From Algoriphagus yeomjeoni (GTDB lineage: Bacteria; Bacteroidota; Bacteroidia; Cytophagales; Cyclobacteriaceae), in NCBI RefSeq assembly GCF_003259505.1, contig NZ_QLLK01000001.1, positions 434,001 to 498,000 on the forward strand: a stretch of 64,000 nt of DNA, in the 5' to 3' direction. The position numbers and the translations under genes are program-made. The notes under the pieces are model-generated. The model did not search any database. It was not told the origin of the DNA and was given only the letters and a program-made list of their open reading frames with translations. Shown piece after piece: positions 35,774 through 44,395 of the stretch (its first letter is position 1; every line of letters starts with the position of its first letter).

Positions 35774-37075
35774 ATGGATGACTATAAAGAAGATAGCCTA
35801 ACGCTGAAAGGAGCAGTAGCTCTGGGTACTGGAGTGATGATCGGGGCTGGAATTTTTGCGCTTTTGGGTCAGGTAGCGGAACTTTCAGGAACTTGGTTTC
35901 CCTATATTTTTATCGTTGGAGCAATTATTTCAGGTTTCAGCTCCTACTCTTACATCAAAGTTTCCAATGCTTACCCTTCGGCAGGTGGGATCGCTATGAT
36001 TTTAACGAAAGCCTATGGAAAAACTACCATCACCGCAGCAGCTTCCGTGCTGATGGCACTTTCTATGGTGATCAATGAGAGTTTGGTTGCGCGAACTTTT
36101 GGGTCCTACACGCTACAGCTTTTTGACGTGGAAAAAGATTCTATTTGGGTGCCTGGTTTGGGAGTTGCGCTCTTGATCCTTGCCTATATTATCAATGTGG
36201 CTGGAAATAAGGTAATCGGGAAGACTTCCCAATTCATGGCATTTGTTAAAATAGTAGGTATTCTGATATTTGCTCTAGGTGGACTCTGGGCAGCTCAATT
36301 TACCACTAGTGATCTTGTTCCTGAATCTACCAATACAGAGAATTATTCTGTAGCTAGTTTCATAGGAGCTATGGCACTTTCCATATTGGCTTATAAAGGA
36401 TTTACCACCATCACGAATAGTGGAGGAGAAATTACGAAGCCTCATAAAAATGTAGGGCGCTCCATCGTTATTTCCTTAATCATCTGTACTGTAGTTTACT
36501 TTCTGGTTGCTACTGCAGTAAACTCAAGACTAAGCATTTCTGAAATTGTTAGCGCAAAAGACTATTCTTTGGCAGAAGCTGCAAGACCGGCTTTTGGAGA
36601 CTATGGACTTTATTTCACAGTTGGAATAGCAATCGTTGCGACCATTTCAGGTGTAATTGCTAGTATTTTTGCAGTGTCACGTATGACAGCCATGCTCACA
36701 GATATGGAGCTTATTCCGCATAGTCATTTCGGTATGTCGGGAAGCGTTCAAAAGCACATGCTACTTTATATTGTCGTCATTGCAATAGTATTAACCATCT
36801 TCTTTGACCTCTCCCGCATCGCTTCCATGGGAGCAATTTTCTATCTGGTGATGGACATGATCATTCATTGGGGAGTTTTCAAGCACTTGAGAAAAGATGT
36901 AAAGGCCAATGGAGTTATTTTGATATCCGCTTTATTGCTCGACTTAATCGTACTGACCGCCTTCGTTTGGATCAAGGCCAGTTCCGATCTGTTTGTTGTC
37001 ATTGTCTCAGCAATCGGAGTGGTCATAGTCTTTGCCGGAGAGAAATGGTTTTTGCATTGGAAAAAGAGTGAGTAA
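35774..37075 (+). CDS. APC superfamily amino acid/polyamine permease
   Basis: A 433-residue integral membrane protein with about twelve helices. Helix 1 has VALGTGVMIGAGIFALLGQ, the substrate-binding break of the APC family; helix 2-3 has YPSAGGIAMILTKAYG; the loop after helix 6 carries GGEITKPHKNVGRSI. It is a different subgroup from the permease at 14994. It has its own 249-base upstream region and converges on moaA, 101 bases from its stop, with no obvious partner. Substrate is unknown; it may export or import an amino acid or a related organic cation. Confidence 0.88.
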   Translation: MDDYKEDSLTLKGAVALGTGVMIGAGIFALLGQVAELSGTWFPYIFIVGAIISGFSSYSYIKVSNAYPSAGGIAMILTKAYGKTTITAAASVLMALSMVINESLVARTFGSYTLQLFDVEKDSIWVPGLGVALLILAYIINVAGNKVIGKTSQFMAFVKIVGILIFALGGLWAAQFTTSDLVPESTNTENYSVASFIGAMALSILAYKGFTTITNSGGEITKPHKNVGRSIVISLIICTVVYFLVATAVNSRLSISEIVSAKDYSLAEAARPAFGDYGLYFTVGIAIVATISGVIASIFAVSRMTAMLTDMELIPHSHFGMSGSVQKHMLLYIVVIAIVLTIFFDLSRIASMGAIFYLVMDMIIHWGVFKHLRKDVKANGVILISALLLDLIVLTAFVWIKASSDLFVVIVSAIGVVIVFAGEKWFLHWKKSE

Positions 37076-37176
37076 GGTATTGCCTTCTGCAGTTATCATT
37101 TTGGAAAAAGAGGAAAAAAATAGAGCTAATGATACAATTTGTAAACCCAGGAGAATTGATCGCCTTTAAACGCTTA

Positions 37177-38190
37177 TCACCCCCCAATCGCAATCATACT
37201 TCGATTATCTGAATGAAGAGTTGGGTCTGATAACTTCTCCAAACTATCCATGCCTGCACGCACCGCTTTTTTCTTTAAGATAGATTCCAAAATCAAGTTT
37301 TCCACATTTTCACCAGCTCGCATGGCAGATAATAAGTCTGTTTCCTGATTTGAAAAAAGGCAATTTTTGATGCGGCCATTCGCCGTTAGTCGGATGCGAT
37401 TGCAGGTTCCACAGAACGGATTAGTCACAGAAGAGATAATTCCGAAATCGCCTTGGTAGCCGGAGATCTTGAATTTACGAGCTGTGAAATTGGTCTCATG
37501 AGGAAGAGCAGAAATCTGCTCTGCACCAAAGTGGGAACCTAATTGGCTAAGTACTTCCTTCTCTGAAACCATCTTTGACCTGTCCCATCGATTTCCATCG
37601 AAAGGCATAAATTCTATAAACCGCACTGAGACGTTGTAGTCCTTTGTAAGATTGACCAGATCAACCAACTCGTCATCATTGGTTCCTTTTACCAACACGG
37701 TATTGATCTTAAGGTTAAAACCTTCTTCATGCAATAGCCGGAAATTGTCAAGAGTTTTTTCAAAACCTGTTCTTCTCGTAATCTCAAAAAATCGACCTTC
37801 TCTCAAAGTATCCAAACTGAAATTGATGTTTTTGACACCTAACTTTTTGAAGTTATCCACATGCCTATCAATCAGCAATCCATTGGTAGTGAGTGAAAGA
37901 TCAACAGGAAGCTTAGAAAGGCCATCTAAAATCTCATTGATGTCTTTTCGAAGTAGTGGTTCCCCGCCAGTTAAACGAATCTTATCCACACCCAAGCCGA
38001 CGAAAATTCTGGCAAATTCAAGTATCTCTTCAGCACTCATCAATGAGGCTTTGGGACTAAGTGGAATGCCATCAGCAGGCATGCAATATTTGCAGCGCAA
38101 ATTGCACTTCTCTATCAGGGAGATTCGCAGGTAATTGTGAGTTCTCCCAAAAGTATCCTTCAACTCATTTATATTACTCGCTTGGCTCAT
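37177..38190 (-). CDS. moaA: GTP 3',8-cyclase MoaA
   Basis: A 337-residue radical SAM enzyme for the first step of molybdenum cofactor synthesis. The SAM cluster is Cys29-X3-Cys33-X2-Cys36 (CNLRCKYC), the second 4Fe-4S cluster is Cys260-X2-Cys263-X13-Cys277 (NPFCGTCNRIR and IKNCLFS), and the chain ends in the diglycine (IAIGG) needed for activity. LTGGEPLLR (74-82) and TNGLLIDRH follow the family. Its ATG overlaps the end of moaCB by 17 bases, so it is translated from the same message as the last gene of the cofactor operon. Confidence 0.97.
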   Translation of the reverse strand: MSQASNINELKDTFGRTHNYLRISLIEKCNLRCKYCMPADGIPLSPKASLMSAEEILEFARIFVGLGVDKIRLTGGEPLLRKDINEILDGLSKLPVDLSLTTNGLLIDRHVDNFKKLGVKNINFSLDTLREGRFFEITRRTGFEKTLDNFRLLHEEGFNLKINTVLVKGTNDDELVDLVNLTKDYNVSVRFIEFMPFDGNRWDRSKMVSEKEVLSQLGSHFGAEQISALPHETNFTARKFKISGYQGDFGIISSVTNPFCGTCNRIRLTANGRIKNCLFSNQETDLLSAMRAGENVENLILESILKKKAVRAGMDSLEKLSDPTLHSDNRSMIAIGG

Positions 38191-39091
38191 GATTGGCTCC
38201 TTTCAATATTCTAAATACATGCAGCAAATGCGGGAAAACCGCATCCATTGATTCCTTTGCGCCATTTGTAGATCCTGGCAAAGCCAATACTATGCTGTCT
38301 CCAATAGTTCCTGCCACGGACCTGGAAAGCATCGCAAATGGCATAGTCTTCTGTCCATAACTTCGGATCGCTTCTTCTACCCCTGGAATTCTACGTTCCA
38401 AAATCGGCTCCAAAGCTTCTGGTGTAACGTCTCTTTGGGAGAGTCCAGTTCCTCCTGTGAAAATAACCAATTGATTCTTCTCTACCAGTTCAAAAGTTCG
38501 CGCGCGGATCAGTTCCAACTCATCAGGAATTACCTCATAAGAAGTCACATTCACGCCATGTGATTTCAACTTATCCACAATCACTTTCCCTGCTTTATCT
38601 TCTTTGATTCCTTTGGAAATTGAGTCAGAGCAAACCACGACAGTAGCTTGAATTTCTCTAGGGTTCTTCTCTTTGAAACTGGATTTACCGCCTGTCTTCT
38701 GCACCAAACCAACTTCTCGAATCGTAATTCCCTTATCAATAGGTTTCAGCATGTCGTACATCGTCAGCGCGATCACTGAGGCTCCATGCATGGCTTCTAC
38801 TTCCACACCGGTTTTATATACCGTTTTCACAGTGATGTAAATCCTTATTTCAAGGCCGTCAATTTCATATTCTACAGCAGTGTATTCCACAGGAAGTGGA
38901 TGGCAATCTGGAATGGTGATATGCGTATTTTTTACTGCGAAAAGGCCGGCAACTTTGGCCATTTCGAAGACATTTCCTTTTGGCACTCTGTTTTCCACTA
39001 CAGCCGCGATAGTATCAGCTGAACTGACATGTACAATCGCCTGAGCTTTTGCCGTACGAAGTGTGGTGACTTTATGTGTGATATCTACCAT
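38174..39091 (-). CDS. moaCB: Fused cyclic pyranopterin synthase MoaC and MogA/MoaB-type protein
   Basis: A 305-residue bifunctional protein. Residues 1-150 are MoaC (MVDITHKVTTLRTAKAQA, KGNVFEMAKVAGLFAVKNT, PDCHPLPV, VEVEAMHGASVIALTMYDMLK), which converts the MoaA product to cyclic pyranopterin. Residues of about 155-300 are a MogA/MoaB domain with VVCSDSISKG, FTGGTGLSQRDVTPEA and LPGST, which adenylates molybdopterin. The start is the ATG at 39091; a TTG six codons upstream is discounted because MoaC usually begins MVDI. It overlaps moaA by 17 bases and lies 205 bases after moaE. Fusions of this kind are common in Bacteroidota. Confidence 0.95.
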   Translation of the reverse strand: MVDITHKVTTLRTAKAQAIVHVSSADTIAAVVENRVPKGNVFEMAKVAGLFAVKNTHITIPDCHPLPVEYTAVEYEIDGLEIRIYITVKTVYKTGVEVEAMHGASVIALTMYDMLKPIDKGITIREVGLVQKTGGKSSFKEKNPREIQATVVVCSDSISKGIKEDKAGKVIVDKLKSHGVNVTSYEVIPDELELIRARTFELVEKNQLVIFTGGTGLSQRDVTPEALEPILERRIPGVEEAIRSYGQKTMPFAMLSRSVAGTIGDSIVLALPGSTNGAKESMDAVFPHLLHVFRILKGANHEPSE

Positions 39092-39144
39092 TTTTACTTT
39101 TAATCTCAACTAGTGTTAGGCTAAATAAAGATTCTTTGAGTGTA

Positions 39145-39229
39145 AGTCCGAGCAGAGTCGGGGACTGTAATTTTACTTGTTTTAAATAGGCTTTGATCCT
39201 GTTCAGCTGTCGGGACGCTCTGCCCGACA
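39145..39229. repeat. Pair of similar GC-rich hairpin-like elements
   Basis: In the moaE-moaCB gap, TGTCGGG and CCCGACA (39208-39214, 39223-39229) form a 7-base-pair stem with an 8-base loop. Sixty bases earlier, GTCCGAGCAGAGTCGGGGAC (39146-39165) looks like an imperfect, inverted version of the same motif. They may be an intergenic repeat or an attenuating structure in the middle of the operon. Confidence 0.45.
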
Positions 39230-39296
39230 CTAGACTCCTTCGCTACCAATCTATCTATTCTCTTTTCAGATTTCAGCCTTTAGCTTTCTGAATTTC

Positions 39297-39725
39297 TCAA
39301 CTATTTACTTTCCATTGATGATCCGCATTGTCTAAGATTTCCTTGCCGAAGATTGGAACATGCTCTTTCACTTGATTCACAAGCCATTCTGTGGCTTCAT
39401 AAACCTGCTTCCTTCTTGGTGAGGAAACAAAGACGAAAATGCAAATCTCTCCGACTTTCACTTCACCCAAACTATGATAAATGTGGAGGCAAGTCAAATT
39501 GAATTTCTCGAAAGCAGCTTCACGGATTTCATGTAATTTTTCATTTGCCATCTCCTCATAACTCGTGTATTCTATGGCCACCACTTTTTGATCGCCTACC
39601 TCATCCGCACGAACCTGTCCAAGGAAAATATTATGTGCGCCGATGCTATGCTTGCCTTGATGCTTTGCAATGGAATCAGCTATAAATTCAGGAGAAATCG
39701 CTCCTTCAAGAAATACTTTTTTCAT
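39297..39725 (-). CDS. moaE: Molybdopterin synthase catalytic subunit MoaE
   Basis: A 142-residue protein that adds dithiolene sulfur to the pterin with MoaD. Seen are GAHNIFLGQVRADEVGDQKVVAIEYTS (residues of about 30-56), HSLGEVKVGE and the C-terminal catalytic lysine region SSPRRKQVYEATEWLVNQVKEHVPIFGKE, in which the first lysine of the KxxxP region is at the expected place. The ATG at 39725 overlaps the end of the MoeB-like gene by 20 bases. A TTG two codons earlier is less likely. A 205-base gap to moaCB holds hairpin-like elements. Confidence 0.93.
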   Translation of the reverse strand: MKKVFLEGAISPEFIADSIAKHQGKHSIGAHNIFLGQVRADEVGDQKVVAIEYTSYEEMANEKLHEIREAAFEKFNLTCLHIYHSLGEVKVGEICIFVFVSSPRRKQVYEATEWLVNQVKEHVPIFGKEILDNADHQWKVNS

Positions 39726-40740
39726 AATCAATCAATTTCAAAATATCTTTTGCCCCACCTCTTACTGCTTTTACATCTGTGAAGCCAGCCTTTATCAACA
39801 TTCTACCTGCTTGAATCGCTCTTCCTCCAGCCTGACAAAACAATGTAATTTCATTCTCCTTATTTAATTCTGCAAGTCGGGCTTCCATTTCAGACAAAGG
39901 GATTTTACTGCAAAAACTGGAGGGAATTTCGGGTTCCTCACCGATTTCACGAACGTCTATTAAAATGCCTTTTTGTAATAAAACCAATTCAGGATTAATC
40001 AATTCCACTCTTTCAACAGCAGTTTTCACTGATGCTTCATTTGGCTGATCTGCTAACTGGAAGATCTGCTGGTCGTTGGTAAGCATGTTATAAACCAGGA
40101 TTTTGCCAGAAAGCACCTCACCAATTCCGAGAATTATTTTCAACGCTTCATTGGCTTGAATCATTCCTATCATCCCTACCGTAGTTCCTAACACGCCAGC
40201 TTCAGCACAGTTCAAAACTACCTTGTCTTCCCTTGGAAAAAGACTGAGGTAGGAAGGGCCTCCATTATAATTGAAAACCGAAACCTGTCCTTGAAATCTG
40301 AAAATCGACCCATAAATCATAGGTTTTTTCATGCGAGAACAGGCATCGTCTAAAGTATAGCGAACCTCAATTGTATCCGTGGCATCGATGATCAATTCAT
40401 ACGAGTCAATCAAGTTATCCACATTTTTATTTGACAAAAACTCAGGCATGATTTCGATCTTTGTAGACGAATTCATTTGCTGAAGTGCCTTCTGAGCCGA
40501 TTCTACTTTCAGCGAACCAATAGAATTCTCATGATATAAAACTTGGCGGTGAAGATTGCTTTCCTCTACACGATCTCCATCCACTATCCCGATTCTCCCT
40601 ACTCCTGCGGAAACCAAATAAGGCAAAACGGCACAGCCCAAACCACCAGCACCCACGACAAGCACACTACTTGATTTTAGCTTTTGCTGTCCGGAAGTTC
40701 CGATACCCGGAAGGATGATTTGTCGCTGGTATCTTTCCAT
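39706..40740 (-). CDS. moeB: MoeB/ThiF-type adenylyltransferase with C-terminal rhodanese domain
   Basis: A 344-residue E1-like enzyme that adenylates the MoaD C-terminus and can supply sulfur. The Rossmann part has VVGAGGLGCAVLPYL (residues of about 28-43), DGDRVEESNLHRQ, DATDTIEVRYTLDD and NCAEAGVLGTTVGMIG. Residues of about 245-340 are a rhodanese domain with active-site loop Cys-Gln-Ala-Gly-Gly-Arg. The two CxxC zinc pairs of E. coli MoeB are missing: SYLS stands where the first would be, and the second is replaced by ADQPNEAS. Start ATG 40740 gives the usual MERYQRQI; a TTG upstream is discounted. moaD ends one base upstream. Confidence 0.9.
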   Translation of the reverse strand: MERYQRQIILPGIGTSGQQKLKSSSVLVVGAGGLGCAVLPYLVSAGVGRIGIVDGDRVEESNLHRQVLYHENSIGSLKVESAQKALQQMNSSTKIEIMPEFLSNKNVDNLIDSYELIIDATDTIEVRYTLDDACSRMKKPMIYGSIFRFQGQVSVFNYNGGPSYLSLFPREDKVVLNCAEAGVLGTTVGMIGMIQANEALKIILGIGEVLSGKILVYNMLTNDQQIFQLADQPNEASVKTAVERVELINPELVLLQKGILIDVREIGEEPEIPSSFCSKIPLSEMEARLAELNKENEITLFCQAGGRAIQAGRMLIKAGFTDVKAVRGGAKDILKLIDYEKSIS

Positions 40741-40741
40741 T

Positions 40742-40978
40742 TTATCCTCCTGCAAATGGTGGAAGAAGTGCTACTTCGTCTGAATCTGAAATATTCAGTG
40801 CTTGCTGCTTTGAGACAATTTTTCTGTTGACAGCTACCTGAAAAGGGAATTGCGCAATGGCATATTTTGAATCCAACAGGTCAAGCAACTCAGACAAACT
40901 CATGGACTTTTTATCCAAAGTTTCAGAATTGCTTTGTGCTGCTTCTGCGATATTTCCAAAATAGTTTACTGTAATCAT
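40742..40978 (-). CDS. moaD: Molybdopterin synthase sulfur carrier subunit MoaD
   Basis: A 78-residue ubiquitin-fold protein that carries the thiocarboxylate. It ends LLPPFAGG, the Gly-Gly tail that MoeB adenylates. Length and the SLSELLDLLDSKY and VAVNRKIV segments fit. It follows cobA by 28 bases and lies one base before the MoeB-like gene, its activating enzyme. Confidence 0.93.
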   Translation of the reverse strand: MITVNYFGNIAEAAQSNSETLDKKSMSLSELLDLLDSKYAIAQFPFQVAVNRKIVSKQQALNISDSDEVALLPPFAGG

Positions 40979-41006
40979 AGCTTCAAGTTAATACAGATCA
41001 TTCGTA

Positions 41007-41819
41007 TTAATTACTAAACGGCAAGGTATTCAGGTTTTGGAAAATAAATTCATCTTCCAAAATCCAATCTTCTTTCAGTTGCTTTTTGACTCTTGCCAGA
41101 TGCACTACCTCGCCAATCACAATAACGGCAGGTGCAGCTATTCGTTGGTTCTCGCTGATTTCTACGATATTTTGAATGGTTCCGACCACTTCTTTTTGCT
41201 CCGATTTGGTGCCATCTTGGATGATGGCTATTGGTAAATCCTGTTTGCCAAAAGAAGCATAAATCGCAGCTATTTCCCTCAGCTTGCTCATTCCCATAAG
41301 TACAACCACTGTTGCGGAAGATTGAGCAGCCAAGGTCAAATCTTTTGAAAGCTCCCGATTACTCGTGGTTCCAGTGATCACCCAGAAGCTTTCGGCTACT
41401 CCTCGCGCAGTCACAGGAATTCCCACGGATGCAGGAACGGCAACGCTGGAAGAAATTCCAGGAATCACTTCCACTTCTATTCCATGTGCCAACGCAAAGT
41501 TTTCTTCCTCTTTTCCTCTTCCAAAAACAAATGGATCTCCACCTTTCACTCGGACTACATGTCCAAAGTCACTTGCATAATTCACGATGAGCTCATTGAT
41601 CTCCTCCTGCGTATGGCTGTGATTACCTTTTCTCTTTCCTACAAATACCAACAATGCGCGATTGGCATGCTTTAGAATTTCCTCATTAACCAGAGAGTCA
41701 TATAAAACAACATCCGCCTCATTTAGTGCTTTCACTGCCTTCAAAGTGAGCAGCTCTGGGTCTCCAGGTCCAGCACCTATTAGAGTGAGTTTTGGTGATT
41801 TTCCAGTGATAGTTTTCAT
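41007..41819 (-). CDS. cobA: Uroporphyrinogen-III C-methyltransferase
   Basis: A 270-residue SUMT enzyme that makes precorrin-2, the precursor of sirohaem or cobalamin. The SAM sites are visible: LIGAGPGDPELLTLKAVKAL near residue 12, VRVKGGDPFVFGRGKEEE near 90, PGISSSVAVPASVGIPVTARG near 120 and VVLMGMSKL near 170. It lies inside a molybdenum cofactor operon, overlapping mobA by four bases (ATGA). That pairing usually serves assimilatory nitrate/nitrite or sulfite reduction, where molybdenum and sirohaem enzymes work together, but those enzymes are not in the window. No fused CysG dehydrogenase domain is present. Confidence 0.93.
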   Translation of the reverse strand: MKTITGKSPKLTLIGAGPGDPELLTLKAVKALNEADVVLYDSLVNEEILKHANRALLVFVGKRKGNHSHTQEEINELIVNYASDFGHVVRVKGGDPFVFGRGKEEENFALAHGIEVEVIPGISSSVAVPASVGIPVTARGVAESFWVITGTTSNRELSKDLTLAAQSSATVVVLMGMSKLREIAAIYASFGKQDLPIAIIQDGTKSEQKEVVGTIQNIVEISENQRIAAPAVIVIGEVVHLARVKKQLKEDWILEDEFIFQNLNTLPFSN

Positions 41820-42397
41820 TGTTCAAGTTGGATTAAAGACTGCAGTTCGGCCTTGCTATTGATATTTTGGACAAGCGATTTTTGTTCAGCAGTGATCATG
41901 ATTTTTTGATTCGAGATCATATTCACCAATGGGCAAAGCTTTAATTTATCCGCCGAAATCGCTTCAGCGAAAGTTTCAAGTGCTGTTTTTTTATAAACGG
42001 CTATAAGAGGGTAATCATTTTTTCCATCACTAAAAAGGGTGACCGAAGCATCTTGCGCTGATTCCTCAACCAAGGTTTGGAGAAGTGGAGCCGTAATCTT
42101 CGGAACATCGCAGCTAAGAATCAGATTTTTCTCTGTCTTACTAAACTTCAATGCAGTATAAATGCCACCTACAGGGCCTTTTTCAGGGTAAATGTCCTCG
42201 ATCATCGGCAATCCAACCAAGCTATAATCTCCATTGCTGGTCACCAAAATAATATTGGAGGTGATGGGAATAATCGCTTCAATTATCCAGCGGATAAATG
42301 GTTTACCTTTGTAGTTTACCAAACCTTTCTCGGTTTGCATGCGGACACTTTTGCCGCCGCAAAGAATAAAAGCCGTAATATCTTGTGGAATTTCCAT
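41816..42397 (-). CDS. mobA: Molybdenum cofactor guanylyltransferase
   Basis: A 193-residue GTP:molybdopterin transferase. The nucleotide-binding N-terminus ILCGGKSVRMQTEKGLVNYKGK has the LCGG-S-RM-xx-KG pattern, with GPVGGIYTALK near 75 and LSCDVPKI near 95 holding the Mg-binding Asp. It makes the bis-MGD form used by nitrate reductase and other DMSO-reductase-family enzymes, which implies that such an enzyme exists elsewhere in the genome. It overlaps cobA by four bases and follows the TauE-like gene by three. Confidence 0.93.
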   Translation of the reverse strand: MEIPQDITAFILCGGKSVRMQTEKGLVNYKGKPFIRWIIEAIIPITSNIILVTSNGDYSLVGLPMIEDIYPEKGPVGGIYTALKFSKTEKNLILSCDVPKITAPLLQTLVEESAQDASVTLFSDGKNDYPLIAVYKKTALETFAEAISADKLKLCPLVNMISNQKIMITAEQKSLVQNINSKAELQSLIQLEQ

Positions 42398-42400
42398 AAC

Positions 42401-43153
42401 CTAAACCGTCATTAATTTGATAAAAGCAATGAAAAGCACGAAGGAGAGAATGTATTTCAACGTCACATTTGAAAATCTTTTACTCCCGTAAATTGCTCCA
42501 AAAGTCCCTCCAATGAGAGCGGCAGGGATCAGATAACTAGCTTCTATGGGGATTTCTCCTCCGCTGAGTACGAAACCTAAAGCTCCAGATGCTGAGTTGA
42601 CCCAAATGAAGAGAGCAGAAACGGCGGCGGCTTCTTTCATATTTCCCCAGCGCAACAACAGAATTACAGGACTGAGAATTATTCCTCCTCCTATCCCGAT
42701 CATCCCAGAGAAAAAACCAATTCCTAACCCGATCAACAATGCCAAAGAAGTATTCACTTGCTTATTTTGATCTGTATCTGTTTTGCCAAAAAAACCCAAA
42801 ATTCTCAAAATTGCAATCAAAAGGAAAACGCCAAGAATTTGCTTGTAGAGCGTGGGATTGATGGTGATCATGCCTCCGGCAAATGCTGCAGGAATGGAAG
42901 TGATCGCAAAGGGATAAAATAATTTCCAGCGGAAATGCTGCGCCTGACGAAAGAAAATAAAGGAAATCCCGGCTACGAATATATTCAAAATCAACGCTGT
43001 AGGCTTCATTACCAATAGCGGAACTCCCACCAAAGCCATCATCGCCAGATAGCCGCTTGCTCCTCCATGTCCTACGCTGGCATACATAAATGCGACAACC
43101 GCAAGCACTGCGGAGAACACAACAATAAAAACCGGATCATGAAAATCGATCAT
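42401..43153 (-). CDS. TauE/SafE family sulfite or anion exporter
   Basis: A 250-residue membrane protein with about eight helices. The N-terminal YASVGHGGASGYLAMMALVG (residues of about 24-43) and the second half GLGIGFFSGMIGIGGGIILSPVI (about 142-164) are the repeated family motifs. TauE/SafE proteins move sulfite, sulfonates or related anions. It sits one base after moeA and three before mobA, so it is in the cofactor operon; with cobA this suggests sulfite or sulfur-linked metabolism, or simple sulfite export. Substrate is inferred from family and context only. Confidence 0.88.
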   Translation of the reverse strand: MIDFHDPVFIVVFSAVLAVVAFMYASVGHGGASGYLAMMALVGVPLLVMKPTALILNIFVAGISFIFFRQAQHFRWKLFYPFAITSIPAAFAGGMITINPTLYKQILGVFLLIAILRILGFFGKTDTDQNKQVNTSLALLIGLGIGFFSGMIGIGGGIILSPVILLLRWGNMKEAAAVSALFIWVNSASGALGFVLSGGEIPIEASYLIPAALIGGTFGAIYGSKRFSNVTLKYILSFVLFIAFIKLMTV

Positions 43154-43154
43154 C

Positions 43155-44330
43155 TTAACTTCTATTTATTGGAAGGAAAAGCACAGATTCACCAGGTTCA
43201 AGTATTTCCTTTTCTGCTGGAACAAGTACCAGTGCATTCCCCAAAGCATAAGAAATCAACATGCTAGAGGCTTGTTTTGGATATATTTCCAACTGCCCAT
43301 TTTTCTCTGTACCCAATATAAAGAGGGTTTTCCCAAACTTATTAAAGGTCCGATGCTTGAGCACTCCAGTCTGGAAGTTTAAGTCATAATCAGGATTGCC
43401 TGACATGATTTTCAGCGCCGAAAGTGCATAAATCAAAAAGCAAGTCAGGGAAGAAGCAGGATTTCCAGGCAAAGCAAAAACCAATGTCTTATCCGACTTG
43501 CCAAACCAAAGTGGCTTTCCTGGTTTTTGGTTGATTTTGTAGAAAATCTCCTGAACTCCATTTGCCTGCAAAGCCTCCTTCACAAAATCGTAATCACCTA
43601 CTGATATCCCTCCAGAGATCAACAAAAGATCACTTTCCAATCCATACGCAATGGTGCGTTTGGTAGCTTCCAGATCATCCACCACTTTCAAAAGCTGCAC
43701 TGAATCAAATCCTCTTGATTTCAGTGCAGATTCAAGCATGATCGCATTGCTTTCGTAAATGGATCCGGGTCTCAGTGGACTTCCTGCCTCCTGAAGCTCA
43801 TTTCCTGTGACGATCAGCGTAATTTTGGGTTTGCTAATGACTAAAACCTCTGTGATCCCAAAACTGGTCAAAAAACCAATTATGGATTCATTGATCCTCG
43901 TCCCAGCTGGCAATACTTGGTCGCCAGCTTGAATTTGTTCGCCTACTTCCCGCACATTTGTGGATTTTTCAGGCATCTTTTGAATGGATATTTTTCCACC
44001 ATTCACTTCCACATGCTCCTGCATGATTACCGTATCTGCCTGGTCAGGCACACGGGCTCCAGTGAAAATGCGCACCGCTTGATTCTCTTGAATCTCAAAC
44101 TCGGTTGCATCTCCCGCCTTACACTCACCGATCACTTCTAGCTCTACTATTTCTCCTTTTCGAAAGGCATAGCCATCCATGGCAGACTGCCGAAATGAAG
44201 GTAAACTAATCGGAGCTAAAATTTCCTCAGCCAAGTAACAGCCATAAGAGTCCCTAAGGAGACTTTTTACGCTTGGTAGCTGGCTAGCGTGAGTTTTGAT
44301 TAAATCTAAAGCTTCAGAAACTGAAATCAT
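43155..44330 (-). CDS. moeA: Molybdopterin molybdenumtransferase MoeA
   Basis: A 391-residue enzyme that inserts molybdate into the adenylated pterin. Seen are QSAMDGYAFRKGE near residue 50, RIFTGARVPDQADTVIMQEHV near 88, VTGNELQEAG near 172, ISGGISVGDYDF near 240 and the KPGKPLWFGKSDKTLVFALPGNPASS region near 268. It is first in a nine-gene operon reading left: moeA, tauE-like, mobA, cobA, moaD, moeB, moaE, moaCB, moaA. The 183 bases upstream contain paired TACGTAT sites that may control it. Confidence 0.95.
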   Translation of the reverse strand: MISVSEALDLIKTHASQLPSVKSLLRDSYGCYLAEEILAPISLPSFRQSAMDGYAFRKGEIVELEVIGECKAGDATEFEIQENQAVRIFTGARVPDQADTVIMQEHVEVNGGKISIQKMPEKSTNVREVGEQIQAGDQVLPAGTRINESIIGFLTSFGITEVLVISKPKITLIVTGNELQEAGSPLRPGSIYESNAIMLESALKSRGFDSVQLLKVVDDLEATKRTIAYGLESDLLLISGGISVGDYDFVKEALQANGVQEIFYKINQKPGKPLWFGKSDKTLVFALPGNPASSLTCFLIYALSALKIMSGNPDYDLNFQTGVLKHRTFNKFGKTLFILGTEKNGQLEIYPKQASSMLISYALGNALVLVPAEKEILEPGESVLFLPINRS

Positions 44331-44363
44331 CTTGTTGTGGAATCTTGGCTAAACTTATGAAAA

Positions 44364-44395
44364 AATACGTATAAATACTTACTTTTCTACGTATT
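44364..44395. promoter_or_regulatory. Paired TACGTAT sites upstream of moeA
   Basis: AATACGTA (44364-44371) and TACGTATT (44388-44395) are inverted repeats, and TACGTAT also recurs directly at 22-base spacing, about two helical turns. The pair starts 34 bases upstream of the moeA ATG, a likely place for an operator. The cognate regulator is unknown. Confidence 0.4.

Noticed and set aside
37652..38134. Plus-strand frame of 160 codons opposite moaA
   Set aside because: Antisense to moaA over its conserved part; serine-rich shadow of leucine/lysine codons.
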